Below, piece by piece: positions 13,899-20,856 of a stretch of 20,856 nucleotides of DNA (positions are counted from its first letter, which is position 1; each line of letters starts with the position of its first letter). The translations under genes and the position numbers were made by a program. The stretch lies in IMG/VR virus record IMGVR_UViG_3300043446_000255, positions 1-20,856 of that record. One strand, given 5' to 3'. The stretch is from a virus. A model generated the notes under the pieces. It saw only the letters and a program-made list of their open reading frames with translations. It ran no database searches and had not been told where the DNA came from.

Positions 13899-14822
13899 AT
13901 GGCATATATATCACAGTATCAATATTACGAGAATGGAGGCGCATCCCCCGAAAATCTTAATTGGGGTTCATATCAATATGTTAGCCTTAAAGATATTGTC
14001 AACAATTTCTTGTTGATGTATTCAGGAAATCATTCATTGGTAAATAACGAAGAACGATACAAAGTTTTATTTCATGCAAAGAGAGCTATTCAAGAATTGA
14101 ACTACGATGCGTTTAAAGAAATCAAGGTTCTTGAGCTTGAAGTTCCTGACAGTTTAAAATTTATTCTCCCATCAGACTATGTCAATTGGGTTCGTATTTC
14201 TTTGTATAAGGATGGATGGCTTAGACCATTATCAGAAAACATTCAAACATTATCTGCTAGAGCATATCTTCAGGACAATCAAGGAAGGATTTTATTTGAT
14301 GAGGAAGGGAATGCTTTGTCTCCTGAGTATTCTAATATTGATTACGACAACCTTACTAAAATTAAAAAGAGTATTTATTTGAATAAGGCCAATCAATTTT
14401 ATGGTAGTGAGGGGTGGAACTACGATGGGATGTGGTATTTCGAAGGTAACATTGGTGCAGCTTATGGTTTAAATACTGAGACTGCTAACTTTAATCCTAC
14501 CTTTAATATCGACCGTAAAGCAGGTGTAATCAATTTTGATTCACCTATGGCAGGGAAACAATGTATTGTTGAGTATATCTCAGATGGTATGGAGCAAGGA
14601 GATAATTCTAAGATTACCGTCAATAAATTATTTGAAAAATATATTTATGCTTACATTCAGTATGAAATTCTAAATAGCAAATTGGGCGTACAAGAGTACA
14701 TTATTGCTCGTGCTCGTAAAGAGAAATCTGCCTTATTGAGAAACGCAAAGATTAGAATCAGTAACATTCATCCTGGAAGACTCTTAATGAACTTGAGAGG
14801 ATTAGACAAGCAAATTAAATAA
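13899..14822 (+). CDS. Head-tail connector/ring protein candidate (crAss-like conserved)
   Basis: 307 residues. The family signature is clear to me from relatives: MAYISQYQYYENGGASPENLNWGSYQYVSL near the start (read in two parts: MAYISQYQYYENGG and SPENLNWGSYQYVSL), YKVLFHAKRAIQELNYDAFK at ~54-73, FILPSDYVNWVRIS at ~88-101, INFDSPMAGKQCIVEYISDG at ~211-230 and the highly conserved C-terminal helix NAKIRISNIHPGRLLMNLRG. The helix-rich ends around a beta middle resemble podovirus connector proteins that stack under the portal. It lies 12 nt after the previous gene and 1 nt before the giant gene, so the three are probably co-transcribed and their products assembled together. Exact ring identity is not determined. 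Confidence 0.82.
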   Translation: MAYISQYQYYENGGASPENLNWGSYQYVSLKDIVNNFLLMYSGNHSLVNNEERYKVLFHAKRAIQELNYDAFKEIKVLELEVPDSLKFILPSDYVNWVRISLYKDGWLRPLSENIQTLSARAYLQDNQGRILFDEEGNALSPEYSNIDYDNLTKIKKSIYLNKANQFYGSEGWNYDGMWYFEGNIGAAYGLNTETANFNPTFNIDRKAGVINFDSPMAGKQCIVEYISDGMEQGDNSKITVNKLFEKYIYAYIQYEILNSKLGVQEYIIARARKEKSALLRNAKIRISNIHPGRLLMNLRGLDKQIK

Positions 14823-14823
14823 G

Positions 14824-17800
14824 ATGGTAAAGATTAGCAGAAACTTTATTGCGGGAAGAATGAATAAAGTCTACGATGAGAGACTTATTCCTGAAGGAGA
14901 ATATATTGATGCCATGAATATCAGAATGGGTTCTACCGAGAACTCAGAGATTGGTGTCATTGAAAACACCAAGGGAAATTTACCCTTGACTTCCTTGGCA
15001 TACCTAGACGGTACTCCGCTTAGTGTTTCTGCAAGATGTATTGGTGCTATTCAAAATAGCTTTACAGAAACAATCTATTGGTTTGTTCATGACCCTGCAT
15101 TCCCTGTTGGGCCCACAGGAAAACTTGACTTAATAGTTTCATTCAATGTAAATACCAACATCCTTACCTACCATGTTATTTCAATTAATGATGGAGGTAA
15201 CGTAAATACGACTTTAAATTTTAATCCAAACTATCTCATCACAGGTGTAGATATTTTGGACAATAAGCTTTTGTTTTTTACAGATGACTACAATGCTCCA
15301 AGAGTAATTAATGTTCAAAGGAGTTATCCTAATCCTATATCAAACATAGATGCCGTAAGTGCAGAGTCACTTCTTGTAATTAAGAAGCCACCTGTTCAAT
15401 CTCCTAGTGTTCAGCCTACAGTAAATAATGGCCAAGAGAATTACCTAGAGACTAGATTCATTTGTTTTGCCTATAGGTATCAATACATAGATGGAGAATA
15501 TAGTGCAACTTCTCAATGGTCTGCTCCTGCTTTTATACCAAAGCCATTTCAATTTAGCGTTGATAGCTATTTGAATGAAGGGATGACAAACTTTTGCAAC
15601 TCTGCAATTATCACTTATAATTCAGGTGGACCACTTGTGGTTGGTATAGACTTGCTATTTAAGAAGGCCGATGGAAATATTATACGTGTAATTGAAAAGC
15701 TTGATAAGGCTAATCTAGGATTAATAAACAATACTGATTATCCATATACATTCACTAATAGTAAGATATTCACGATACTTTCAGAATCTGAATTATTGAG
15801 ATTGTACGACAACGTACCTCGATTTGCAAAGGCTCAGACCATCATGGGGAATCGTTTGATGTATGGAAACTATATTGAAGGATATGACTTATTGGATTCA
15901 AATGGAGTACCTATAAAGTTTGAGTATACCACTTCATTGGTATCAACAAGCATAGGTCTTTCTAGTGTTGACACACAAGTTGATACAGGGAATTATTCTA
16001 TTGATGGGGCAATATCTGTACCTGATTCAATTGTTTATGTTGATTTGGATGGAATAGATTTGAATGAAGGTTCTTCATTTAGTTTAGACATAACACTACA
16101 GCATGACCAATTTACAGGAGATACTCCTTTCCCTACTGAGATTACTGAGAATGTTAAATTAAGCTTTGCTTTTTTCTTATCTAAGAGTTACAACTCAGTA
16201 TATGATTTTGCTACAAGCGTAGAGTTTCAAGAAGCAATTGGTACAAGTGGAACTGTTGAACCTATAGCAAATGCTTGCAATGGAATTACATTTACAGACC
16301 AATTCAACTGTGCTATACCAAATAACTTAGATGCATTAAATAAGGCAGGGAGTGGTATTATTACGTTGAATCAGCCTATATCTATATTAACATCGGTTGC
16401 TAGTAATGAAATTGGATTACAGATTCCTGCAATGAAATTTGTAGATAATCTTGTAACGCCAACACAAGAAGTTTATGAGTACTATAGTATTTCATTTGCT
16501 CAGGCTTCTTTCCAAGAAGTAGCAAATACTCAAAGCCTCCACAGTAACAGAGATTATGAGATTGGCATTGTCTATATGGATGATTTTAATAGGGCTACAA
16601 CCGCTTTGGTTAGCCCTAACAATACTGTCCATATCCCCTGTGGATTGTCCTCTTACAAGAACTCTATACAGGTCACAATACCATATCAACAGAAACCACC
16701 AGCTTGGGCTACTAGATACAAGTTTGTAATTAAGCCTGATGAAGAGAACTATGAAACAATTTATTGTAGCATATTCTTTGAGGACCCTGACAGCAATAAT
16801 GCTTTCTTCTTATTGGAAGGAGAGAATGCTAGGAAGGTTGAAGTAGGAGATAGATTAATAGTTAAGGCAGATTCTGAAGGACCAACTTCAAATTGCGTGT
16901 ATGCTACTGTGCTTGAGAAATCATCTCAGGCTTCAGGATTTATTGAGGTACCAAGTGAGAATGACCCATTAGTTTTAATCCCTGTACCTGCTGGAGTATA
17001 CGTTAAAATTAATCCAAATAGCTTTAACATTGTTAAAGAGGATAATGCTATAGTTGCCCCTGGTATTATAACAGTAAAGGAGAAGCAAGGAGGAGATTAT
17101 CCTACCTTGTACTATCCAATGAACGTAGAAGGAACTGACCCTCTAAATCCTGGATTTACGCATATAGATTACAATGTTCCTGCGGGAAGTAGAATTGTAA
17201 TGTCAATAAAGCAATTTAGAGCAGGTGCAACAAGTGGATGCGAAGAAAGACGCAACACTCTTGAGAAGACTTTTATTTCAGCAAACTCATACGATAATAT
17301 GTATGATTGGTTTGTTGGAGAAAACATTGAGCAATATTTGAACGATGGAATAAAAATAGTTGGAGGAAATGGTTGCGATATTAATAACGTATTTCAGGGC
17401 ATTACTACTGATTTGGTTTTAGACCCAATTGGTCCTCCTACCGTTTGTACTAACTATTACAAGTTCTATAGAAACTTAACTACCAATCAACTTCAATTTC
17501 TAGTTACAGGTACTGAAGCTTGTACAGGAGCAGGATTAAAACCAAGGAATAGAGATTCAAATATTCAGGTAAATTTCACAGTATTTAGAGCTGAGAACAT
17601 TATCATATTTGAAACTGAACCATCTGATGCATTGCCTGATGTATTCTTTGAAAATGATATGTCATTTGCTATTGTAAATGGAAACCATCAAGGAAATATA
17701 CAGAATCAAAATATTGGAGCAGGAACTCCTGCTATAGTTGATACTAAATTCTTTAACTGCTTTGCTTTTGGAAATGGTGCTGAAAGTTATAAGATTAGAG

Positions 17801-19338
17801 ACTCAATTATCGGTACTCATTTTAATCTTGGTAACAGAGTAACTAGCGTATCTGCTCAGGATTATAAGGCGGCAGATAGATTTTCTGATATCACTTATAG
17901 TGGAATATATAGCGCAGAATCAAACGTAAATAAACTCAATGAGTTTAACCTTGGTCTATTAAACTATAAAGTTCTTGAGCCATCATTTGGAGATATATAT
18001 GTGATGGATGGTAGACAAACAGATGTGCTCGTTCTTCAGGAAGATAAGATATCATACGTTCTTGCAAGTAAGAACTTAATATCGGACTCTACAGGAGGTG
18101 GTGTGGTATCATCTGTACCTGAGGTATTAGGAACTCAAATAGCTAGAACTGAAACTTATGGTATTAGTTTTAACCCTGAGAGTTACGTTCATTGGGGATT
18201 CAATAGATTCTTTACTGACGTAAAAAGAGGGGCTGTTATTCAACTAGTTGGTGACTCTGCGGGCAATGACCAATTGGCTGTCATTTCTGAGCTTGGTATG
18301 AGAACTTGGTTTAGAGATGAGTTTAACTTATCCTACAATACTCAGAAGCTTGGAGGATTTGACCCTTACATGAATGAGTATGTATTGTCTACAAACAATA
18401 TACAAATACCATCTAATCCTCAATGTTTAGGTTGTGGTGTTCTTCAAACATTCACTCTTAGCACTATTGCTCTTGAAACCAAGACTTTGCAATACTGTGT
18501 TGATTTAGGCCCTATTGTTGGTTCATCAACTATTAATTATACTGTTCAGACAATTAGTGCAGGGGCAACTTTCCAAGTGTCAGTGAATTATAATGGTACC
18601 ATCTATAACTCAGGAGTTGTTTCAACTAGTGGTAGTTTAACTATCAATAAGAACAACATTTCTGTAGAGACAGCTACCATTACAATTACTTACACAGGGG
18701 ATATTGTTCTTTCAGTCCTTGCAGGATGTACCGTAGCTAATAATCTTACAATAATTCAGGTTGTTGTAACAAATAACTACGAAGCAGGTAAGACAATTCA
18801 TACAGAATACAGATATGTAAATGGGGCTTACACATCTCCATTGCAATCTACGCTTACTACTTTTGCGACATCATTTGATAATCCATTGGTTTCACGATAT
18901 AGTTCTTTGACAGGCCCTGTAGGATTTGGAACATTCCCTCCTGCTGGAAGTACAATGAGGATTATTTCTAATAAGTTTTCTACTGATACATTTGTATTTA
19001 ATCCTATTACTGACAGGTTCAAATACTTGATGTCAAATACATTGTACACCAATACTCCTGCAAACATAAGTACGTTATTGGGACTAGCTAATACCGCTAC
19101 TCCAATTTTAGGAGGAGGTAATAATAATTACGCTCAGTTTACTGTTCCTGCTTTGCAGAATTACTTGTATCTTATTTGGGATTTCAGAGATTCAGTACCT
19201 TTGACATTATGTTACTCAGCTACGACTGCAATAGATGCTTGTTGTGGATGCGCACCTGAGCCTTCATTTCCAATACAATTATGTTATTCAAACACAAGTA
19301 GCCTAGACGCTTGTTGCGGCTGCGAAGAACCTTCTTAA
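14824..19338 (+). CDS. Giant tail barrel/muzzle or stabilization protein (crAss-like) with Cys-rich repeat tail
   Basis: 1504 residues, the largest gene here. It opens with MVKISRNFIAGRMNKVYDER and GEYIDAMNIRMGSTENSEIG, the hallmark of the so-called stabilization protein of crAss-like phages, which I take to correspond to the muzzle that closes the tail barrel. Most of it is beta-rich, with propeller-like hints early (LITGVDILDNKLLFFTDDYN; FICFAYRYQYIDGEYS) and late in the conserved part (ITYSGIYSAESNVNKLNEFN; YVMDGRQTDVLVLQEDKISY; SYVHWGFNRFFTDVKRGAVI). From ~1200 the sequence is more like an added adhesion region: Thr/Val/Asn-rich beta segments (TINYTVQTISAGATFQVSVN). The end is a Cys-rich tandem repeat LCYSxTxxxDACCGC at 1462 and 1486. 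No signal peptide or transmembrane helix. It starts 1 nt after the connector gene; the next gene starts 1 nt after its stop. Confidence 0.87.
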   Translation: MVKISRNFIAGRMNKVYDERLIPEGEYIDAMNIRMGSTENSEIGVIENTKGNLPLTSLAYLDGTPLSVSARCIGAIQNSFTETIYWFVHDPAFPVGPTGKLDLIVSFNVNTNILTYHVISINDGGNVNTTLNFNPNYLITGVDILDNKLLFFTDDYNAPRVINVQRSYPNPISNIDAVSAESLLVIKKPPVQSPSVQPTVNNGQENYLETRFICFAYRYQYIDGEYSATSQWSAPAFIPKPFQFSVDSYLNEGMTNFCNSAIITYNSGGPLVVGIDLLFKKADGNIIRVIEKLDKANLGLINNTDYPYTFTNSKIFTILSESELLRLYDNVPRFAKAQTIMGNRLMYGNYIEGYDLLDSNGVPIKFEYTTSLVSTSIGLSSVDTQVDTGNYSIDGAISVPDSIVYVDLDGIDLNEGSSFSLDITLQHDQFTGDTPFPTEITENVKLSFAFFLSKSYNSVYDFATSVEFQEAIGTSGTVEPIANACNGITFTDQFNCAIPNNLDALNKAGSGIITLNQPISILTSVASNEIGLQIPAMKFVDNLVTPTQEVYEYYSISFAQASFQEVANTQSLHSNRDYEIGIVYMDDFNRATTALVSPNNTVHIPCGLSSYKNSIQVTIPYQQKPPAWATRYKFVIKPDEENYETIYCSIFFEDPDSNNAFFLLEGENARKVEVGDRLIVKADSEGPTSNCVYATVLEKSSQASGFIEVPSENDPLVLIPVPAGVYVKINPNSFNIVKEDNAIVAPGIITVKEKQGGDYPTLYYPMNVEGTDPLNPGFTHIDYNVPAGSRIVMSIKQFRAGATSGCEERRNTLEKTFISANSYDNMYDWFVGENIEQYLNDGIKIVGGNGCDINNVFQGITTDLVLDPIGPPTVCTNYYKFYRNLTTNQLQFLVTGTEACTGAGLKPRNRDSNIQVNFTVFRAENIIIFETEPSDALPDVFFENDMSFAIVNGNHQGNIQNQNIGAGTPAIVDTKFFNCFAFGNGAESYKIRDSIIGTHFNLGNRVTSVSAQDYKAADRFSDITYSGIYSAESNVNKLNEFNLGLLNYKVLEPSFGDIYVMDGRQTDVLVLQEDKISYVLASKNLISDSTGGGVVSSVPEVLGTQIARTETYGISFNPESYVHWGFNRFFTDVKRGAVIQLVGDSAGNDQLAVISELGMRTWFRDEFNLSYNTQKLGGFDPYMNEYVLSTNNIQIPSNPQCLGCGVLQTFTLSTIALETKTLQYCVDLGPIVGSSTINYTVQTISAGATFQVSVNYNGTIYNSGVVSTSGSLTINKNNISVETATITITYTGDIVLSVLAGCTVANNLTIIQVVVTNNYEAGKTIHTEYRYVNGAYTSPLQSTLTTFATSFDNPLVSRYSSLTGPVGFGTFPPAGSTMRIISNKFSTDTFVFNPITDRFKYLMSNTLYTNTPANISTLLGLANTATPILGGGNNNYAQFTVPALQNYLYLIWDFRDSVPLTLCYSATTAIDACCGCAPEPSFPIQLCYSNTSSLDACCGCEEPS
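19207..19338 (+). repeat. Cys-rich 24-residue tandem repeat at the end of the giant protein
   Basis: Two copies in frame: LCYSATTAIDACCGC from residue 1462 (base 19207) and LCYSNTSSLDACCGC from residue 1486 (base 19279), each followed by an acidic-Pro linker (APEPS, EEPS). The period is 72 bases. The synonymous codons differ (tgtggatgc versus tgcggctgc), so this is not a very recent copy. Four cysteines per unit could form disulfides or bind a metal. Confidence 0.8.
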
Positions 19339-19339
19339 T

Positions 19340-19819
19340 ATGGCAACATCAGCAACATTTTACTTAAACGCTCCATCTCTTGCTTCTGCAACAGCTGTAT
19401 ATTCAAATGCTTCGTTAACAACGCTTGCAGCTGATGGGTATTATTCTGACGGTACTATAGTTAGACAACAATCATCGGGCTCATTATTGCCTCAGGTTAC
19501 TTGTCCATCTTGTGCTGCGTCTCAATCTTTTACCATATACTTTGATGTAACAACTAGTCCAAACACTTATGGATGGAGTGGTTCATCAGCAGCTTGTGCA
19601 GGAACAGGAACTCCTTTGACGGTATATATTATTGGTACTGCTACTGATTTGTATGATGCTGTAGTTACTCAAGGGAAATCCTTATACACGGACTCAATGA
19701 CCACTACATTGTTAAATGGTAACAATACTTGGTATAAGACTGTATCTGCACCTGCTAGTGGACAAAGTTTTCAAGTAGGAACATTAGGAGATACATCAGC
19801 ATGGGGAGGACCTTGTTAA
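19340..19819 (+). CDS. Small Cys-containing appendage module protein
   Basis: 159 residues. The first ~60 (TFYLNAPSLASATAVYSNAS, LAADGYYSDGTIVRQQSSG, LLPQVTCPSC) form a module I recall at the C-termini of larger phage and Bacteroidota surface proteins, often directly after DACCG-type segments like those ending the upstream gene. The rest (SFTIYFDVTT; CAGTGTPLTVYIIGTATDLY; KSLYTDSMTTTLLNGNN; QSFQVGTLGDTSAWGGPC) looks like a second beta module. No membrane helix or signal peptide is evident. It starts at an ATG 1 nt after the giant gene's stop, in the +1 frame, and the open frame extends only a few codons upstream. I infer a separate virion or adhesion subunit that works with the giant protein. 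Confidence 0.75.
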   Translation: MATSATFYLNAPSLASATAVYSNASLTTLAADGYYSDGTIVRQQSSGSLLPQVTCPSCAASQSFTIYFDVTTSPNTYGWSGSSAACAGTGTPLTVYIIGTATDLYDAVVTQGKSLYTDSMTTTLLNGNNTWYKTVSAPASGQSFQVGTLGDTSAWGGPC

Positions 19820-19822
19820 GAT

Positions 19823-20629
19823 ATGGCAAATTATACACTAACATATAGCGAAGCATCACCAGGTTGGGTGTCATTCTATTCCTACTATCCTGATTGGATG
19901 ATAGGAATGAATAATTATTTCTACACCTTTAAAGGAGGAGACCTTTACAGGCACAATGTGAACTCAAATAGAAATACATTTTATAGTCAGTGGCAAACTA
20001 AAAATGGAACTCCTGCAAATGCATTTACTCCTACTAGATTGGAAAGCGTTTTTAATACAGGTGTTTTAGAGAATAAACTATTTAAGACAATAGATTTAGA
20101 AGGCGATGCCAAGTGGTCAGCAACCTTGCAGACAGACCTTCAAGTTTCAGGATTTATTCAAGCAAGTTGGTTTGAAAAGAAAGAGGCATCTTTCTTTGCT
20201 TTTATTAGAAACAATGCAGTGGGAGAGTTAGCTCTAAGAAGTGTAAACGGAATAGGAAAAAGTTCTCAGGTTGTTGGTGGTAATGTGGTAAGATTTCCTT
20301 TGAGTGTTTCCATTGGAAATATTATAAGTGTTGGAGATTTACTATATTTCTTAACACCACCATATTCTAGTGCTCCTATTCTAGCTGGTAAAGTAACTGC
20401 AATTACTGTTGATTATCCTAATGGTGTAAATCAACTTACTATTGATACCACTATTCCAGGTACTACTCCTATCCCTATTCAAGATGCCTTTTTCTTGTAC
20501 ATCAAAAACTCAGTAGCTGAATCTCACGGAGTGTTAGGTCACTACTGTGTATTCACTCTTGAGAATGATTCAACAGCTAAGATTGAACTATTTGCTGTTC
20601 AGTCTGAAGTAATGAAAAGTTTCCCTTAA
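19823..20629 (+). CDS. Conserved virion protein of crAss-like phages (tail-region beta protein)
   Basis: 268 residues. The N-terminus TLTYSEASPGWVSFYSYYPD and WMIGMNNYFYTFKGGDLYRH, followed by LFKTIDLEGDAKWSATLQTD, is a signature I recognise from crAss-like virion protein sets. Residues ~152-227 form a small beta insertion (GNIISVGDLLYFLTPPYSSA ... AGKVTAITVD ... QLTIDT). Then comes the conserved KNSVAESHGVLGHYCVFTLE and a closing strand pair ending SEVMKSFP. It is probably a structural protein of the tail or its surface; the precise place is unknown. ATG 19823 comes 3 nt after the preceding stop. It is followed by a short gap with a possible promoter box. Confidence 0.8.
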   Translation: MANYTLTYSEASPGWVSFYSYYPDWMIGMNNYFYTFKGGDLYRHNVNSNRNTFYSQWQTKNGTPANAFTPTRLESVFNTGVLENKLFKTIDLEGDAKWSATLQTDLQVSGFIQASWFEKKEASFFAFIRNNAVGELALRSVNGIGKSSQVVGGNVVRFPLSVSIGNIISVGDLLYFLTPPYSSAPILAGKVTAITVDYPNGVNQLTIDTTIPGTTPIPIQDAFFLYIKNSVAESHGVLGHYCVFTLENDSTAKIELFAVQSEVMKSFP

Positions 20630-20635
20630 AATTAA

Positions 20636-20643
20636 TATCTTTG
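20636..20643 (+). promoter_or_regulatory. Possible Bacteroidota -7 box before the last gene
   Basis: TATCTTTG matches TAnnTTTG and is 7 nt before the ATG at 20651, which would give an almost leaderless mRNA. No TTG is found at the -33 distance. Weak support. Confidence 0.25.
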
Positions 20644-20650
20644 TTATGAT

Positions 20651-20856
20651 ATGGCACTAAAAATACGAGAGTTAAACGATAACGATTACGATGATATTCT
20701 TGTAGGATGGTGGAAAGATTGGGGATGGGAGCCTCCGATGAGAGACTTCCTCCCCGATGGTGGCAAGGGTGGAATCATTATTTATGACGAAGATATTCCG
20801 ATTTGTGCAGGATATATTTATCTTACTAACTCTAAGGTTTGTTGGGTAGATTGGAT
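20651..20856 (+). CDS. GNAT-like acetyltransferase, 3' end outside window
   Basis: The ATG at 20651 opens a frame with no stop to the window end (68 complete codons visible). The N-terminus reads MALKIRELNDNDYDDILVGW, then WKDWGWEPPMRDFLPDGG and GIIIYDEDIPICAGYIYLTN. This is the first strand, helix 1 and the strand 2/3 pattern of small phage GNAT N-acetyltransferases; the acetyl-CoA site (R/Q-x-x-G-x-G/A) would lie beyond the edge, so activity cannot be judged. The WWKDW...PP...LPD...GG pattern is one I recall for a protein next to virion genes in similar phages. Substrate unknown. Confidence 0.7.
   Translation, partial: MALKIRELNDNDYDDILVGWWKDWGWEPPMRDFLPDGGKGGIIIYDEDIPICAGYIYLTNSKVCWVDW

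Noticed and set aside
19325-19345. Programmed +1 frameshift joining the giant gene to the 159-residue gene
   Set aside because: The next gene has its own ATG 1 nt after the stop and there is no clear slippery site or stimulatory structure; kept only as a possibility in a finding.

Overview
The window is about 20.9 kb of a tailed double-stranded DNA phage genome. It is densely packed, and every gene I accept reads on the + strand. The DNA is AT-rich. The translation starts sit behind A-rich stretches rather than strong Shine-Dalgarno sequences. Several intergenic gaps carry TAnnTTTG boxes, the -7 element of Bacteroidota promoters. The large terminase, portal, HK97-type major capsid protein, two connector-like proteins and a 1504-residue protein opening with KISRNFIAGRMN follow one another in the order, and with the sequence signatures, that I recognise from crAss-like phages (Crassvirales, podovirus-like, hosts in Bacteroidota). 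That placement is recognition from memory. No database search was run.

Layout. (1) 1-1864: end of a tail-fibre-like protein with five GNV(G/L)IGT repeats and a C-terminal S74 self-cleaving chaperone domain, then a small coupled protein. (2) 1824-2342: an HNH homing endonuclease. (3) 2347-4133: five small coupled genes: a fibre-tip-like protein, a conserved hypothetical, a possible double GroES-like protein, a 2-oxoglutarate/Fe(II) dioxygenase and a 96-residue protein directly upstream of terL (candidate small terminase). (4) 4135-9448: large terminase and portal, separated by a GIY-YIG/NUMOD3 homing endonuclease. (5) 9495-12844: scaffold-like protein, major capsid protein, a hairpin terminator, and a conserved capsid-module protein. 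(6) 12878-12917: a strong intrinsic terminator followed by the best promoter candidate, which divides the head module from the connector/tail module. (7) 12933-20629: two connector or ring-protein candidates, the giant muzzle/stabilization protein with a Cys-rich repeat tail, a small Cys-containing module protein and a conserved virion protein. (8) 20651-end: 5' part of a GNAT-like gene cut by the window edge.

Most gene junctions are ATGA, TAATG or 0-4 nt gaps, so translational coupling is likely within blocks. The genes work together as a late virion-assembly programme: TerL pumps DNA through the portal into a procapsid built on scaffold and capsid protein, connector proteins extend the portal, the giant protein closes the tail barrel, and the fibre set recognises the host. 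The two free-standing homing endonucleases are genetic passengers.

There is no gene-free stretch over 300 bases. The largest gaps are 12845-12932 and 12026-12103, and both hold terminators. I saw no tRNA, rRNA, CRISPR array, integrase, attachment site, insertion sequence or reverse transcriptase. The least explained points are the TerL P-loop without its usual lysine, the possible GroES-like plus dioxygenase pair in front of the packaging genes, a similar small beta domain apparently placed in three virion proteins, and the Cys-rich tail module divided between two genes.
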